From contig NZ_KQ960767.1 in the NCBI RefSeq assembly GCF_001553345.1, forward strand, positions 104,068-168,067: 64,000 bases of DNA, written 5' to 3'. This DNA is from Veillonella sp. DNF00869. Lineage in GTDB: Bacteria; Bacillota; Negativicutes; Veillonellales; Veillonellaceae. Each line of letters opens with the position of its first letter. Position 1 is the first letter of the stretch. Below, piece after piece: positions 42,170 to 51,217 of this stretch. The position numbers and the translations under genes are program-made. Below the pieces are notes generated by a model. That model did not search any database and had not been told where the DNA came from. It worked only from the letters and a program-made list of their open reading frames with translations.

Positions 42170-44323
42170 ATGCGTAAAGAAGAATTTTCTATTATTGGCA
42201 TGCACTGCGCTGCTTGCGTAGGGCGTGTAGAAAAAGCAGTTAGCAAATTAGATGGTGTAGAAGATGTGAAAGTCAATTTGCTCACCAATAAAGGAACCGT
42301 AACGTATACAGAAGGTAGCACAATAGGTGCGGCAGAGGTCATTGCTGCTATTGAAAAGATTGGCTTTGAAGCACACATTGCTACTGATGCGGATATGAAG
42401 GTAGAAAAACCATCTCATAAAGGGCAATATATTCGCTTAGGTGTGGCAGCTCTCATGGCGATCCCTATGATGGTATCCATGATGGGTCACTATTTATGGC
42501 ATTGGCCGATGTTATCTCATGAAATTGAATTAGTCTTAGCTACGATCGCTCAATTTGGAGCGGGCTGGATTTTTTATACTAGCGCTTTTGCGGCGATTCG
42601 CAGTGGCACGCTTACTATGGATGTGCTCGTAGCATTAGGCACGTCCGTAGCGTACGGATTTAGTATCTATCAAATGGCAGTAGGGAATCATGATGTGTAT
42701 TTTGAAACCTCTGCGTGGCTTATTACCTTTATTTTATTAGGTAAATTATTGGAAGAAATTGCTAAGGGACGTACGTCTGAGGCTATTCAAAAATTAGTGG
42801 CATTACAACCTAGCGTGGCCCATGTGGAACGCAATGGGGAGTGGATGGATATTCCTACGAAGGAGATTGTCCTAGGTGACAAAATCCAAGTACGGGCCGG
42901 CGAAAAAGTGCCAGTAGATGGAATTATTTTAGAAGGTCATTCCACAGTGGATGAGGCTATGCTGACAGGTGAAAGCGTACCTGTAGAAAAAGGTCAGTCT
43001 AGTCAAGTCATAGGCGCCACAGTTAACATGTCGGGCACATTTATTATGAAAGCCACTGCTATTGGGGAGGAAACTATGTTATCCCAAATCATCAAAGTAG
43101 TGGAACAAGCACAAGCATCTAAAGCGAGCATTCAGCGTATCGCGGATGTGGTAGCATCCTATTTTGTGCCGGTAGTCATCGGTATTGCCATTCTTACCAT
43201 GATTATTTGGTATTTTGTATTAGGATCTACGGTAGGAGAAGCTTTATTATATGGCACAGCTGTGCTTGTAATTGCCTGCCCGTGCGCCTTGGGCTTGGCG
43301 ACACCCACATCCATCATGGTAGGTTCAGGCCTTGGGGCAGAACATGGTGTGCTTATTAAAAGCGCAGAATTTTTAGAAAAAGCAGGTCATATCAATGCCA
43401 TCATCATGGATAAAACTGGGACTTTAACGGAAGGAAAGCTATCTGTTACGAAAGTGATATATACAGCAGGTGATGAAATGTATAATTTGGCTTTCACAGT
43501 GAATCTTGAAAAAGGATCCACTCACCCTATTGCACAAGCCATTGCTAAATACGGTGCTAGCAAAGGCGTGCCACAAATGATCGTGAAAGACTTTCAAGAT
43601 ATTCCAGGAAAAGGATTGGAAGGACGTATAGCGGATAAATTGATTCGGGTTGGTCATACTCGCTGGATGCAAGAACTAGGTGTTGATATCACGCCATGGC
43701 AAGCGGAGATCCACAGTCTGGAAGAACAAGGTAATTCTGTATCCGTCTTGTTAGTAGACGGCACAGTACACGGTATTTGGGCTGTAGCAGATACATTGCG
43801 TCCAGAAACTCCTGAGGTTGTAAAGGCTTTACAAGAGCAAGGCATCGATGTGTGGATGGTCACAGGAGACAATGCGCGCACAGCGAACTATATAGCTGCC
43901 CAAGCAGGAATTACTCACGTAGTAGCGGAAGTACTGCCACAAGATAAAGCAAATACCATCGCCACATTACAAAGTCAAGGAAAATCCGTTGGCATGGTGG
44001 GAGATGGTATCAATGATGCGCCAGCTTTAGCGCTAGCAGATATTGGATTTGGTATCGGTCATGGTACGGACGTAGCCATAGAGGCGGCGGATATCGTATT
44101 AGTGCGAAATGATTTGCGCACCTTAGTACAAGCCGTGACGATTAGTCGTAAAACGATGACAAATATTAAACAAAATTTATTCTGGGCATTGATCTTTAAC
44201 TGCATTGGTATTCCATTGGCAGCCATAGGGTATTTGAGCCCTATCATTGCCGGAACCGCCATGGCATTTAGCTCTGTTACGGTGGTGAGCAATGCATTGC
44301 GGTTAAAACGTGCAAAAGTGTAA
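42170..44323 (+). CDS. copA: Copper-exporting P1B-type ATPase
   Basis: A 717-residue metal pump. One N-terminal heavy-metal domain has GMHCAACVGRVEKAV (CxxC at about 13-16). Eight membrane helices follow with the transport motif CPC in VIACPCALGLATPTS. Soluble domains carry TGES, the phosphorylation loop MDKTGTLTEGK, the HP motif GSTHPIAQAI and GDGINDAPALALADIG. CPC with C-terminal helix residues SSVTVVSNALRLKR (with M and S) indicates Cu(I). Start follows AGGAGG. No copY, csoR or copZ gene is adjacent, though a small Cys/His protein gene lies downstream on the other strand. Confidence 0.95.
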   Translation: MRKEEFSIIGMHCAACVGRVEKAVSKLDGVEDVKVNLLTNKGTVTYTEGSTIGAAEVIAAIEKIGFEAHIATDADMKVEKPSHKGQYIRLGVAALMAIPMMVSMMGHYLWHWPMLSHEIELVLATIAQFGAGWIFYTSAFAAIRSGTLTMDVLVALGTSVAYGFSIYQMAVGNHDVYFETSAWLITFILLGKLLEEIAKGRTSEAIQKLVALQPSVAHVERNGEWMDIPTKEIVLGDKIQVRAGEKVPVDGIILEGHSTVDEAMLTGESVPVEKGQSSQVIGATVNMSGTFIMKATAIGEETMLSQIIKVVEQAQASKASIQRIADVVASYFVPVVIGIAILTMIIWYFVLGSTVGEALLYGTAVLVIACPCALGLATPTSIMVGSGLGAEHGVLIKSAEFLEKAGHINAIIMDKTGTLTEGKLSVTKVIYTAGDEMYNLAFTVNLEKGSTHPIAQAIAKYGASKGVPQMIVKDFQDIPGKGLEGRIADKLIRVGHTRWMQELGVDITPWQAEIHSLEEQGNSVSVLLVDGTVHGIWAVADTLRPETPEVVKALQEQGIDVWMVTGDNARTANYIAAQAGITHVVAEVLPQDKANTIATLQSQGKSVGMVGDGINDAPALALADIGFGIGHGTDVAIEAADIVLVRNDLRTLVQAVTISRKTMTNIKQNLFWALIFNCIGIPLAAIGYLSPIIAGTAMAFSSVTVVSNALRLKRAKV

Positions 44324-44420
44324 TCATTGGCTTATATGATGATCCGGAGAAGTTCATAACTTTATTGTAATATCTATGTAATAGGGCTTACATGAATATT
44401 CACTGTATGCCATACAATAG

Positions 44421-44472
44421 AAAAGGACTATAACAAATACGAACTAGGTACGATTTGCTATAGTCCTTTTTG
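44421..44472 (+). terminator. Terminator after copA
   Basis: AAAAGGACTATA (44421-44432) pairs with TATAGTCCTTTT (44459-44470). Confidence 0.75.
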
Positions 44473-44541
44473 TGGATATTATACAAAATGCTGGAATTAT
44501 GTATATAAGCGTGGTCAGTAATAGTTTTAACACAAAAATAG

Positions 44542-44577
44542 AACCCCAACTCAAGGGAAGAAGAGTTGGGGTTTTGT
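44542..44577. terminator. Bidirectional terminator near the small Cys/His gene
   Basis: AACCCCAACTC (44542-44552) pairs with GAGTTGGGGTT (44563-44573) perfectly. Bases 44324-44649 otherwise show no gene. Confidence 0.85.
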
Positions 44578-44649
44578 TTCGGACATCGTCCTATCTATTT
44601 CACTCAAAGGTTGGGGTATATTCTAATAGTATGGGCGTACGTATTTGAA

Positions 44650-44838
44650 TCAACCTTTTTTGTGCTTACATTTACCAGCTGTGTTGCCGCTCATAATGCG
44701 GTTGAACATAGCATGGATTTCCTCGGAAGATTGACCTTCTTCACGAGCTGCTTCAATATGACGCATTGCCATATCGTAGCGTGCTAATTTTTCTGGATCG
44801 TTCGCGTAAAATTCGCGACCTTTGTGTCCACATGCCAT
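44650..44838 (-). CDS. Hypothetical small Cys/His protein, 62 aa
   Basis: The ATG follows AAGGAGG at good spacing. The peptide begins MACGHKGREFYANDPEKL, is helical and charged in the middle, and ends GKCKHKKG. A Cys-x-His pair at each end could bind a metal or cluster. It does not match a family I recognise. It lies convergent with copA, separated by terminators, so a shared function is not supported. Confidence 0.65.
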   Translation of the reverse strand: MACGHKGREFYANDPEKLARYDMAMRHIEAAREEGQSSEEIHAMFNRIMSGNTAGKCKHKKG

Positions 44839-45132
44839 AGGGATAGCCTCCTTTTACAATATAGTTTATACTTATTAACTTGCTCATTGAGAACTCCTGT
44901 ACATCTAATACCTGTCCTCTGTTATTATAATAAAGTATATGGTTGTGGTAGAGTCAACCAATAAAAAGAATTATTTTAAAAATTTTTCATATCTGTCATT
45001 AACCATTGATAGTATAAGGTTTATAGAACTTAAAAAGTTCTGGACTAGACTTTTTTATGAGAATTAATTTAATAATAGATAAAAATATATGAATGAAACT
45101 CAATATATTAAAAAGCCCATAGTTATGCTATA

Positions 45133-45166
45133 GTATAGGTGTAGTTAAAACTATATACCTATAGTT
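45133..45166 (+). promoter_or_regulatory. Candidate operator upstream of merR
   Basis: In the 554-bp gap 44839-45392 (no other gene seen) TATAGGT (45134-45140) and ACCTATA (45157-45163) form a spaced dyad; AACTATA-TACC-TATAGTT (45149-45166) is a perfect inverted repeat. MerR proteins bind such dyads, but here it is 230 bp from the start codon. Confidence 0.35.
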
Positions 45167-45297
45167 TAGTTTTGGCAAAATACTTATGTATTACAAGAAA
45201 TGAAATAAAAGAAGTATTATAAAGATTATAGATAATACAGAGATTGCAAATATTGTAAATGTATTATAAGCAATATGAGTGTAAAAGGCATTACAGG

Positions 45298-45335
45298 GGT
45301 TAGATGTGTTAAATGTGTTAAACGTGTTAAATGTA
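45298..45335 (+). repeat. 9-bp tandem repeat (TTAAATGTG type)
   Basis: Four consecutive units of TTAgATGTG/TTAAATGTG/TTAAACGTG/TTAAATGTa, about 60 bp before merR. Confidence 0.7.
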
Positions 45336-45392
45336 GTAACCTGTTAGAAGACCTAAATGCCTGTTGGAAATACAGTAGAAAGGATAGTATCT

Positions 45393-46214
45393 ATGCGAAA
45401 TATTTATATGACGATTGGAGATGTGTCGAAAATTTATGGCATATCAAAACAAACGATCTTATATTATGAAAAATTAGGACTATTTCTGCCAGCAAAAATT
45501 GAAGATAATGGATACCGTTATTACACATTAGAAGAGTGCTATCGATTAGAGATTATTTTGACCCTAAAAAAACTAAATCTATCCTTGAAAGATATTCAAG
45601 ATTATGTGGAACATCGAGGTCCGCATATGTTGAAAACCTTATTAGAAGATGCACGCTATGGCTTTGATCGGGAGATTAATGATTTATATACAAATAAAAT
45701 GAATTTAGAGAGAACTTTATTTAACTTAGAACGATATTTAAAAATACCTAAAAATCGATTGTTCTTTGGTATGAAAGAAGAATCTTTCTATGCACTAACT
45801 CCTTATGATGCAACAGAAAAAGGAAAGAAAAAGTTGTTTACTTTATTAGAACATCAAGCTAGGCTTATAGAGGAAGTGCCTTTTAAAGCTATTCAAATTG
45901 GTATGGCTATCGATGGAGAAGACTATGAACAGGGAGATATCATCAAGTACAGCCATTATTGTACAGATGTAGGGTTTGATTATGAAGGAGACATGGAGAT
46001 TGTTACTCGTCCTAGAGGGATGTATCTAGAAATGTTTTATACAGGTCTTTATGAAGAACAGGCTCAGTGGATGTACGATAAAGTAAGTAGTTATTTATCT
46101 TATGAGGGATTACAAATTGCAGGTTCCGTATATATAGAACCAGTACGGAATTATTGGACAGAGACAAAACGTGAAGACTATTTATCTAAAATTACAGTAC
46201 CTGTTGAGGAATAG
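45393..46214 (+). CDS. MerR-family transcriptional regulator with GyrI-like effector domain
   Basis: The start at 45393 follows GAAAGGAT; an upstream frame start at 45357 lacks a site. The 273-residue protein has the MerR HTH (YMTIGDVSKIYGISKQTILYYEKLGLFLPAK), the wing (GYRYYTLEECYRLEIILTLKKL) and a coiled linker. A C-terminal domain of about 150 residues resembles GyrI/BmrR ligand-binding domains (PRGMYLEMFYTGLYEEQ). Such proteins sense amphipathic drugs. No efflux gene is adjacent in the window; copA is nearby but regulation of it is not supported. Confidence 0.85.
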   Translation: MRNIYMTIGDVSKIYGISKQTILYYEKLGLFLPAKIEDNGYRYYTLEECYRLEIILTLKKLNLSLKDIQDYVEHRGPHMLKTLLEDARYGFDREINDLYTNKMNLERTLFNLERYLKIPKNRLFFGMKEESFYALTPYDATEKGKKKLFTLLEHQARLIEEVPFKAIQIGMAIDGEDYEQGDIIKYSHYCTDVGFDYEGDMEIVTRPRGMYLEMFYTGLYEEQAQWMYDKVSSYLSYEGLQIAGSVYIEPVRNYWTETKREDYLSKITVPVEE

Positions 46215-46346
46215 GTGAAACATGTATGCTCGAAAATAGGAAACAAAATATAAAAAATGAGTTACCATAAGACGCGATGCAATACAAAATATAAGATGTT
46301 GTGGTATAGATTATTTTGTGTGTAAAGGTAATTTACTTTACAACTA

Positions 46347-46375
46347 TTGACAAGTTAGGTAAATATTGGTAACAT
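46347..46375 (+). promoter_or_regulatory. Promoter of the ylxM-ffh operon
   Basis: TTGACA (46347-46352), 17 bp ending in TGG, TAACAT (46370-46375). A second TTGACA occurs at 46395-46400. Confidence 0.6.
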
Positions 46376-46435
46376 AGGGTGTAAATATTTTTTGCTTGAC
46401 AGATAATACTTTCAAAACGCTTAGAAGGAGGGCCC

Positions 46436-46759
46436 ATGGAAGAACGAATGACAATTAGTTTGTTGTTAGATTTTTATGGATCTTTGCTGACGGAGCGACA
46501 ACGAGAGTGTTATGCCTTACATCATGAAGATGATATGTCACTAGGTGAAATTGCAGAAGAAATGCATATCTCTAGGCAAGCTGTTCATGATAATATTGAA
46601 CGAGCAAAAGCTAGTATGGAGGGGTATGAACAAAAGTTGCACCTCATTGAACAATATTTACTACGGCGAAAGATTGTGAAACAGATTAGAGAAGAGCTAG
46701 TATCTGCTGCCATTACATCTGAATCGATTCAATCATTATTAACACAATTGGAGGGCTAG
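46436..46759 (+). CDS. ylxM: YlxM family HTH protein (SRP-associated)
   Basis: A 107-residue protein resembling sigma-70 region 4 (YALHHEDDMSLGEIAEEMHISRQAVHDNIERAKASM). YlxM occurs beside ffh in most Firmicutes and stimulates SRP GTPase activity in Streptococcus; a DNA-binding role is less likely. Start follows GAAGGAGGG. One base separates it from ffh. Confidence 0.93.
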   Translation: MEERMTISLLLDFYGSLLTERQRECYALHHEDDMSLGEIAEEMHISRQAVHDNIERAKASMEGYEQKLHLIEQYLLRRKIVKQIREELVSAAITSESIQSLLTQLEG

Positions 46760-46760
46760 T

Positions 46761-48110
46761 ATGGCTTTTGAAAATTTAACACATAAATTACAAGAAGCCT
46801 TTGCATCCTTAAAAGGAAAAGGTAAAATTTCTGAAGAAGATGTTAACCTAGCGTTACGACAAGTTCGGTTTGCTTTGTTAGAAGCTGACGTAAACTTTGG
46901 AGTAGCGAAAGATTTCATTGCCCGTATCAAGGATAAAGCCTTGGGTGAGGAAGTGTTTGGTTCTTTGAACCCAGCGCAAACGGTCATTAAAATTGTGAAT
47001 GACGAATTAACCGAGTTATTAGGTGGCACTGAAAGTCGTATTATGATTTCTCCGAAACCTCCCACAATCATTATGTTGGTAGGTTTACAAGGGGCAGGTA
47101 AAACGACTACGGCTGGTAAGTTGTCTGTACATCTTCGTAAACAAGGCAAGAATCCAATGCTAGTAGCAGCCGATGTGTATCGTCCAGCAGCGATTAAGCA
47201 ATTGCAAGTAGTGGGAGCTCAAATCGATATTCCTGTATTTGCGAATGAAACGCCAGGTGCGAATCCTGTGGAGATTGCTAAAGCGGGTATTGAAGAGGCA
47301 AAACGCTTATTCAAAGACATTGTTATCATCGATACAGCAGGTCGCTTAGCCATTGATGAAACCTTGATGGATGAACTAGCTAATATCAAGGGTGAAGTAA
47401 AACCGCATGAAATCTTGTTAGTGGTGGATGCCATGATTGGGCAAGATGCAGTAGGCACAGCCGAAGCATTTAATAATTACCTAGGCCTTGATGGTGTCAT
47501 TCTAACGAAAATGGATGGCGATGCCCGTGGTGGTGCAGCACTTTCCATTAAAGCTGTCACAGGTACGCCAATTAAGTTTACCGGTACTAGCGAAAAAATG
47601 GATGGTTTAGAAGTATTCCATCCAGATCGTATGGCATCTCGTATTCTTGATTTAGGCGATTTCAAAACATTGATTGAAAATGTGCAAAGTTCTATCGATG
47701 AAGAAGAAGCGAAAAAAATGGCTGAGAAAATGGCCAAAAATAGCTTTACCTTAGATGATTTCTTAGCACAAATGAACCAAATACGCAAATTGGGACCCTT
47801 GCAAAATATCTTAGGCATGTTACCAGGTATGGGAAAATTGAAAGACCAATTAGCAGGCTTTGATTTAGATAATAAAGAAGTACGTCAAATTGAAGCTATC
47901 ATCAAATCTATGACGATGGCAGAACGTACAAATCCTAATATATTGAATGGATCTCGGCGCAAACGTATTGCGGCAGGATCTGGCACTACAGTGCAGCGAG
48001 TAAATCAACTGATTAAACAGTTCGAGGATGCTCGTAAGTTTATGAAGCAGATGCAGTCTATGAGCAAAGGTAAGAAGGGGATGTTCCCTAAATTACCGTT
48101 CATGGGATAA
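46761..48110 (+). CDS. ffh: Signal recognition particle protein Ffh
   Basis: SRP GTPase that binds signal sequences and 4.5S/6S RNA. The 449-residue protein has the N domain, G motifs (GLQGAGKTTTAGKL, DTAGRLAIDE, TKMDGDARGG) and the Met-rich M domain (GMLPGMGKLKD; RKFMKQMQSMSKGKKGM). Start follows GGAGG. It is followed closely by rpsP. Confidence 0.97.
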   Translation: MAFENLTHKLQEAFASLKGKGKISEEDVNLALRQVRFALLEADVNFGVAKDFIARIKDKALGEEVFGSLNPAQTVIKIVNDELTELLGGTESRIMISPKPPTIIMLVGLQGAGKTTTAGKLSVHLRKQGKNPMLVAADVYRPAAIKQLQVVGAQIDIPVFANETPGANPVEIAKAGIEEAKRLFKDIVIIDTAGRLAIDETLMDELANIKGEVKPHEILLVVDAMIGQDAVGTAEAFNNYLGLDGVILTKMDGDARGGAALSIKAVTGTPIKFTGTSEKMDGLEVFHPDRMASRILDLGDFKTLIENVQSSIDEEEAKKMAEKMAKNSFTLDDFLAQMNQIRKLGPLQNILGMLPGMGKLKDQLAGFDLDNKEVRQIEAIIKSMTMAERTNPNILNGSRRKRIAAGSGTTVQRVNQLIKQFEDARKFMKQMQSMSKGKKGMFPKLPFMG

Positions 48111-48137
48111 TATTCTATTTAAGGAGGTGAAAGAAGA

Positions 48138-48401
48138 ATGTTAAAAATCCGTTTAACTCGTTTAGGTGCTAAAAAAGCTCCTTTCTATCGTATCGTTGTT
48201 GCTGACTCCCGCGCTCCACGCGAAGGTCGTCCAGTTGATACAGTAGGTCAATACGATGCTACTAAAAACCCAGCAATCGTTAATATTGACGAAGAGAAAG
48301 CATTAGAATGGTTGGGTAAAGGTGCACAACCTACTGATACTGTTCGCTCCTTGTTCAAAAAACATGGTGTTATGCAAAAATTTGCTGACGCTAAAAAATA
48401 A
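48138..48401 (+). CDS. rpsP: 30S ribosomal protein S16
   Basis: An 87-residue protein with the [24 protein letters not shown] signature and [10 protein letters not shown]. Start follows AAGGAGGTG. It lies in the usual place between ffh and khpA. Confidence 0.97.
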   Translation: MLKIRLTRLGAKKAPFYRIVVADSRAPREGRPVDTVGQYDATKNPAIVNIDEEKALEWLGKGAQPTDTVRSLFKKHGVMQKFADAKK

Positions 48402-48419
48402 TTAATAGAGAGGCGTACT

Positions 48420-48650
48420 GTGATGCAAGAATTAATTACATTAATTGTTCAATCATTAGTTAAGCAACCTGAAGCCGTTTCTGTTACTATGGAAGTTCGC
48501 GATCAAGTGGAAGTCTATGAAATCCGTGTCGCTCCTGATGATATGGGTAAAGTAATTGGAAAGCAAGGTAAGATTGCGAAAGCGATTCGCGCTGTGGCTA
48601 AAGCAGCGGCTATTAAAGAGAACAAGAAGATATCCGTTGATATTGTCTAA
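48420..48650 (+). CDS. khpA: KH-domain RNA-binding protein KhpA
   Basis: A 76-residue single KH-domain protein (DDMGKVIGKQGKIAKAIRAVAKAAA, the GxxG-containing RNA loop being GKQG). KhpA pairs with KhpB/Jag and affects small-RNA and cell-division control in Gram-positives. The start is GTG at 48420 (seven bases after GAGAGG) or ATG at 48423. The two cannot be separated by sequence. Confidence 0.93.
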   Translation: MMQELITLIVQSLVKQPEAVSVTMEVRDQVEVYEIRVAPDDMGKVIGKQGKIAKAIRAVAKAAAIKENKKISVDIV

Positions 48651-48662
48651 AAGGGTGGTAAC

Positions 48663-49070
48663 ATGGAAGAAATGACATTACGCGTACCCGTGGCAATTAA
48701 GTCTAAGGTTACGGACACTTTAAAAAACAAAATTATTGCTGATTTACAACAACAAATGGATATGGTAGATCAAGATTTACAACAAATCGAATTCCAAGCT
48801 AAACGTTTGTTAAGTGAACAAGCAAAAATTGATGCACAAGGTTTAATCCAATTGCGTCAACAAATCGAGGAAGAAAAGCAACAACGCGTAGCTTTCAAAG
48901 CTCAAGTAGCAGAGCGTTTGAAAGAAGCAGAAAAGCTTGAAATTGGTTCTGAAATTGCCCAAGGTCAAATGGAGCAAACTATTACTGTGAAAATCGGTGA
49001 TAATTTAGATGCTCTTATGGGAACTGAAATTTTGCTAGAAGATGGCAAAGTTGTGGCATTCCGTCAATAA
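48663..49070 (+). CDS. ylqD: YlqD family protein
   Basis: A 135-residue protein with a basic N-terminus, long coiled-coil (QQMDMVDQDLQQIEFQAKRLLSEQAKID; QIEEEKQQRVAFKAQVAERLKEAEKLE) and a C-terminal beta tail. It matches the YlqD family, found in this operon position in Firmicutes; function unknown. It overlaps rimM by one base, so the pair is coupled. Confidence 0.85.
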   Translation: MEEMTLRVPVAIKSKVTDTLKNKIIADLQQQMDMVDQDLQQIEFQAKRLLSEQAKIDAQGLIQLRQQIEEEKQQRVAFKAQVAERLKEAEKLEIGSEIAQGQMEQTITVKIGDNLDALMGTEILLEDGKVVAFRQ

Positions 49071-49567
49071 TGGATACACAAGAACTGATTACCATCGGTG
49101 TGATCGTCGCTCCGCACGGTGTGCGGGGCGATGTTCGTATATTACCGAGAACAGATTTTCCTGAGCGGTTTATGAAAATGGATGAATGCTACATCAATGG
49201 TCAACTATACCATATTACATCTGCAAAATTTCATAAACAGTTTATCTTGGCTACCTTTAAAGAGTTACCTGATCGCACAGCTGTGGAGCGTTTAGGTAAG
49301 CAAGAAATTAAAGTGCCAAGAAAAGATTTGGTGGAATTGCCAGAAGATAGATATTATATCTTTGAAATCGAAGGCCTTGCCGTAGAAGATACAGAAGGTA
49401 ATGATTTAGGCATTGTAAAAGAAGTACTACAACCTGGTGCAAACGATGTGTACGTAGTCGCTAAAGAGGGGGAGCCAGATTTATTATTACCAGCTTTGAA
49501 AACAGTGGTATTAACCATTGATATTGAAGGTGGTAAGATGATCGTAGATCCTCCAGAATGGTTGTAA
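49070..49567 (+). CDS. rimM: Ribosome maturation factor RimM
   Basis: A 165-residue protein with the N-terminal ITIGVIVAPHGVRGDVRI and C-terminal PRC-barrel (LPEDRYYIFEIEGLAVEDTEGNDLG; PALKTVVLTIDIEGGKMIV). It helps assemble the 30S head by binding S19. In most bacteria trmD and rplS follow; here a terminator follows instead, and the next gene is on the other strand. Confidence 0.95.
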   Translation: MDTQELITIGVIVAPHGVRGDVRILPRTDFPERFMKMDECYINGQLYHITSAKFHKQFILATFKELPDRTAVERLGKQEIKVPRKDLVELPEDRYYIFEIEGLAVEDTEGNDLGIVKEVLQPGANDVYVVAKEGEPDLLLPALKTVVLTIDIEGGKMIVDPPEWL

Positions 49568-49570
49568 TAG

Positions 49571-49620
49571 AAAAGTCCCTTGTACTGAGTGCAGTGATGC
49601 ATTTAGTACAGGGGACTTTT
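49571..49620. terminator. Bidirectional terminator after rimM
   Basis: AAAAGTCCC pairs with GGGACTTTT, inner TGTACT/AGTACA. Confidence 0.85.
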
Positions 49621-49626
49621 GTGGTT

Positions 49627-51042
49627 TTATACATATATAGGACTGGTGGTGAAATCATAATGACTACCTCGATAATTAGGATTATCTACAGTCATTCGCC
49701 ATAGTTTACTAGCTAGTTGATCTTGCTCACACAGTACTTTAGTAGTACCTGTTGCACTTTGGCAAAAAGGAGCCCATTTTTGGACGATAGGGATAGAGGC
49801 GCGCTTTTCTTTTAGATATTGACGACCTCGGTCGTTGAAAGCGAGCAGTCGCCCATAGGTAGGTCCTTGTTGGTGGCACTTTTGGAATATCTCTTTGGTG
49901 CGACGGAATAGGCTGTAGGTAGCGATACGATCGAGACGAGCATAGGTGTAGCGTTTTGATTTTAAACTTTCACGGGCTTGCTCCCAAGAGGCGAGGGCAC
50001 TCGCAGTGAGCCATGCCTCCTCTAAACCGTCGCTCATATCCTGTAGAGTTTGCAAATCTTCTTTGCTTGATACACGGCTAGCGAAATGAATCATGTCATA
50101 ATAGCGCTCTAAGTTAGTATAATAGTTGGATTCTACAATGTCCATAGCGAGAGGTGCTACCATAGGGGGCAAGTAGTGATGCCACTTGAAAGGGTCTTCT
50201 TCTAAAGAAGAGGTATCGATACCTAATTCATCTAATGAGATAGATGAATCAATTCCTAATGAGGCATAAGGTGGGTAGTCAGTATCCAATACTTGCTGCT
50301 TGTCCTGAGAACGGAATAGACTAGAAGAGGTTTGCTTAGAGGAATAAATAGCGTTTCGTAAGGCTGTACCAGATGGAAATGAATCATCTAAGGTTGGATT
50401 GTGATGGGAGCTAGTACGCTCCACGGGAATGATGTCTAACTCGATGTGATGGCGATGTAAGGCACGTATGTATTCAATACCTAGGATAGTATTAGGGTCA
50501 GAGCCTAATATAGACATATCGTTTGAGGTTTCTAATGAATTGTTCTCAGATGTGTTTTTGCCTGAGGTATCATTGGTATTCATTGAGGTACTTAGTGAAT
50601 AATACTGCTGGATTGCTTTACGTAAGGCGGTACCATAGGAGTACCCTTGCCCTAAAAGAGTACGCAACGATTCTTGCGTACTAGGATGATCAAGAACTTC
50701 GGCAACGGATACAAGTTCCTCTACTTGTGTATGGCTGGCACCAAATGAGATAGCGTCACACCCTAGGGCATGTAATAATCTGACACCACCGGATGCAAAA
50801 TATTCTGCAGAACTAACGGCGAACATAGACGGCAACTCAAACACAATATCAGCACCACCCATAAGAGCCCATTGGGCGCGGTGAAATTTAGAAAATATGG
50901 CAGGTGTCCCTCGTTGCACAAAGTCGCCACTCATCACAACGAGCAAGGTTGTTTCTGGATACTTTTGTCGTAACCCTTCTAGTTGGTGTGCATGCCCTTT
51001 ATGAAAGGGATTATATTCTGCAATAATTCCGATGGTATTCAT
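49627..51042 (-). CDS. tmcAL: tRNA(Met) cytidine acetate ligase TmcAL
   Basis: Makes N4-acetylcytidine at the elongator tRNA-Met wobble base from acetate and ATP. The 471-residue protein has the HIGH-like nucleotidyltransferase motif NPFHKGHAHQL and VVMSGDFVQRGTPAIFSKF near the N-terminus, a VFELPSMFAVSSAEYFASG helix, and a C-terminal domain. It is longer than the usual 400 residues because of a low-complexity Ser/Asn/Thr-rich insert (about 165-190; ending LETSNDMSILGSDPN). The acetate kinase gene is encoded nearby. Confidence 0.9.
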   Translation of the reverse strand: MNTIGIIAEYNPFHKGHAHQLEGLRQKYPETTLLVVMSGDFVQRGTPAIFSKFHRAQWALMGGADIVFELPSMFAVSSAEYFASGGVRLLHALGCDAISFGASHTQVEELVSVAEVLDHPSTQESLRTLLGQGYSYGTALRKAIQQYYSLSTSMNTNDTSGKNTSENNSLETSNDMSILGSDPNTILGIEYIRALHRHHIELDIIPVERTSSHHNPTLDDSFPSGTALRNAIYSSKQTSSSLFRSQDKQQVLDTDYPPYASLGIDSSISLDELGIDTSSLEEDPFKWHHYLPPMVAPLAMDIVESNYYTNLERYYDMIHFASRVSSKEDLQTLQDMSDGLEEAWLTASALASWEQARESLKSKRYTYARLDRIATYSLFRRTKEIFQKCHQQGPTYGRLLAFNDRGRQYLKEKRASIPIVQKWAPFCQSATGTTKVLCEQDQLASKLWRMTVDNPNYRGSHYDFTTSPIYV

Positions 51043-51217
51043 GGTTTAGTACCTCCTCTTATGTATAGTATAACAGACTATCTATTTGATTGATATGCGC
51101 AATAGTTATATGCGATAGAAGTGCTATGCATGGAAGAAGTCGTAAAAAAGGGTAGAAAAAAACGTGAATTTAATGTTATAATTGGGTGTAGAAAATGTGT
51201 CTATTAGAGGTAATTAT

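Noticed and set aside
45298..45335. CRISPR array
   Set aside because: The 9-bp units are contiguous with no spacers and there are no cas genes in the window.
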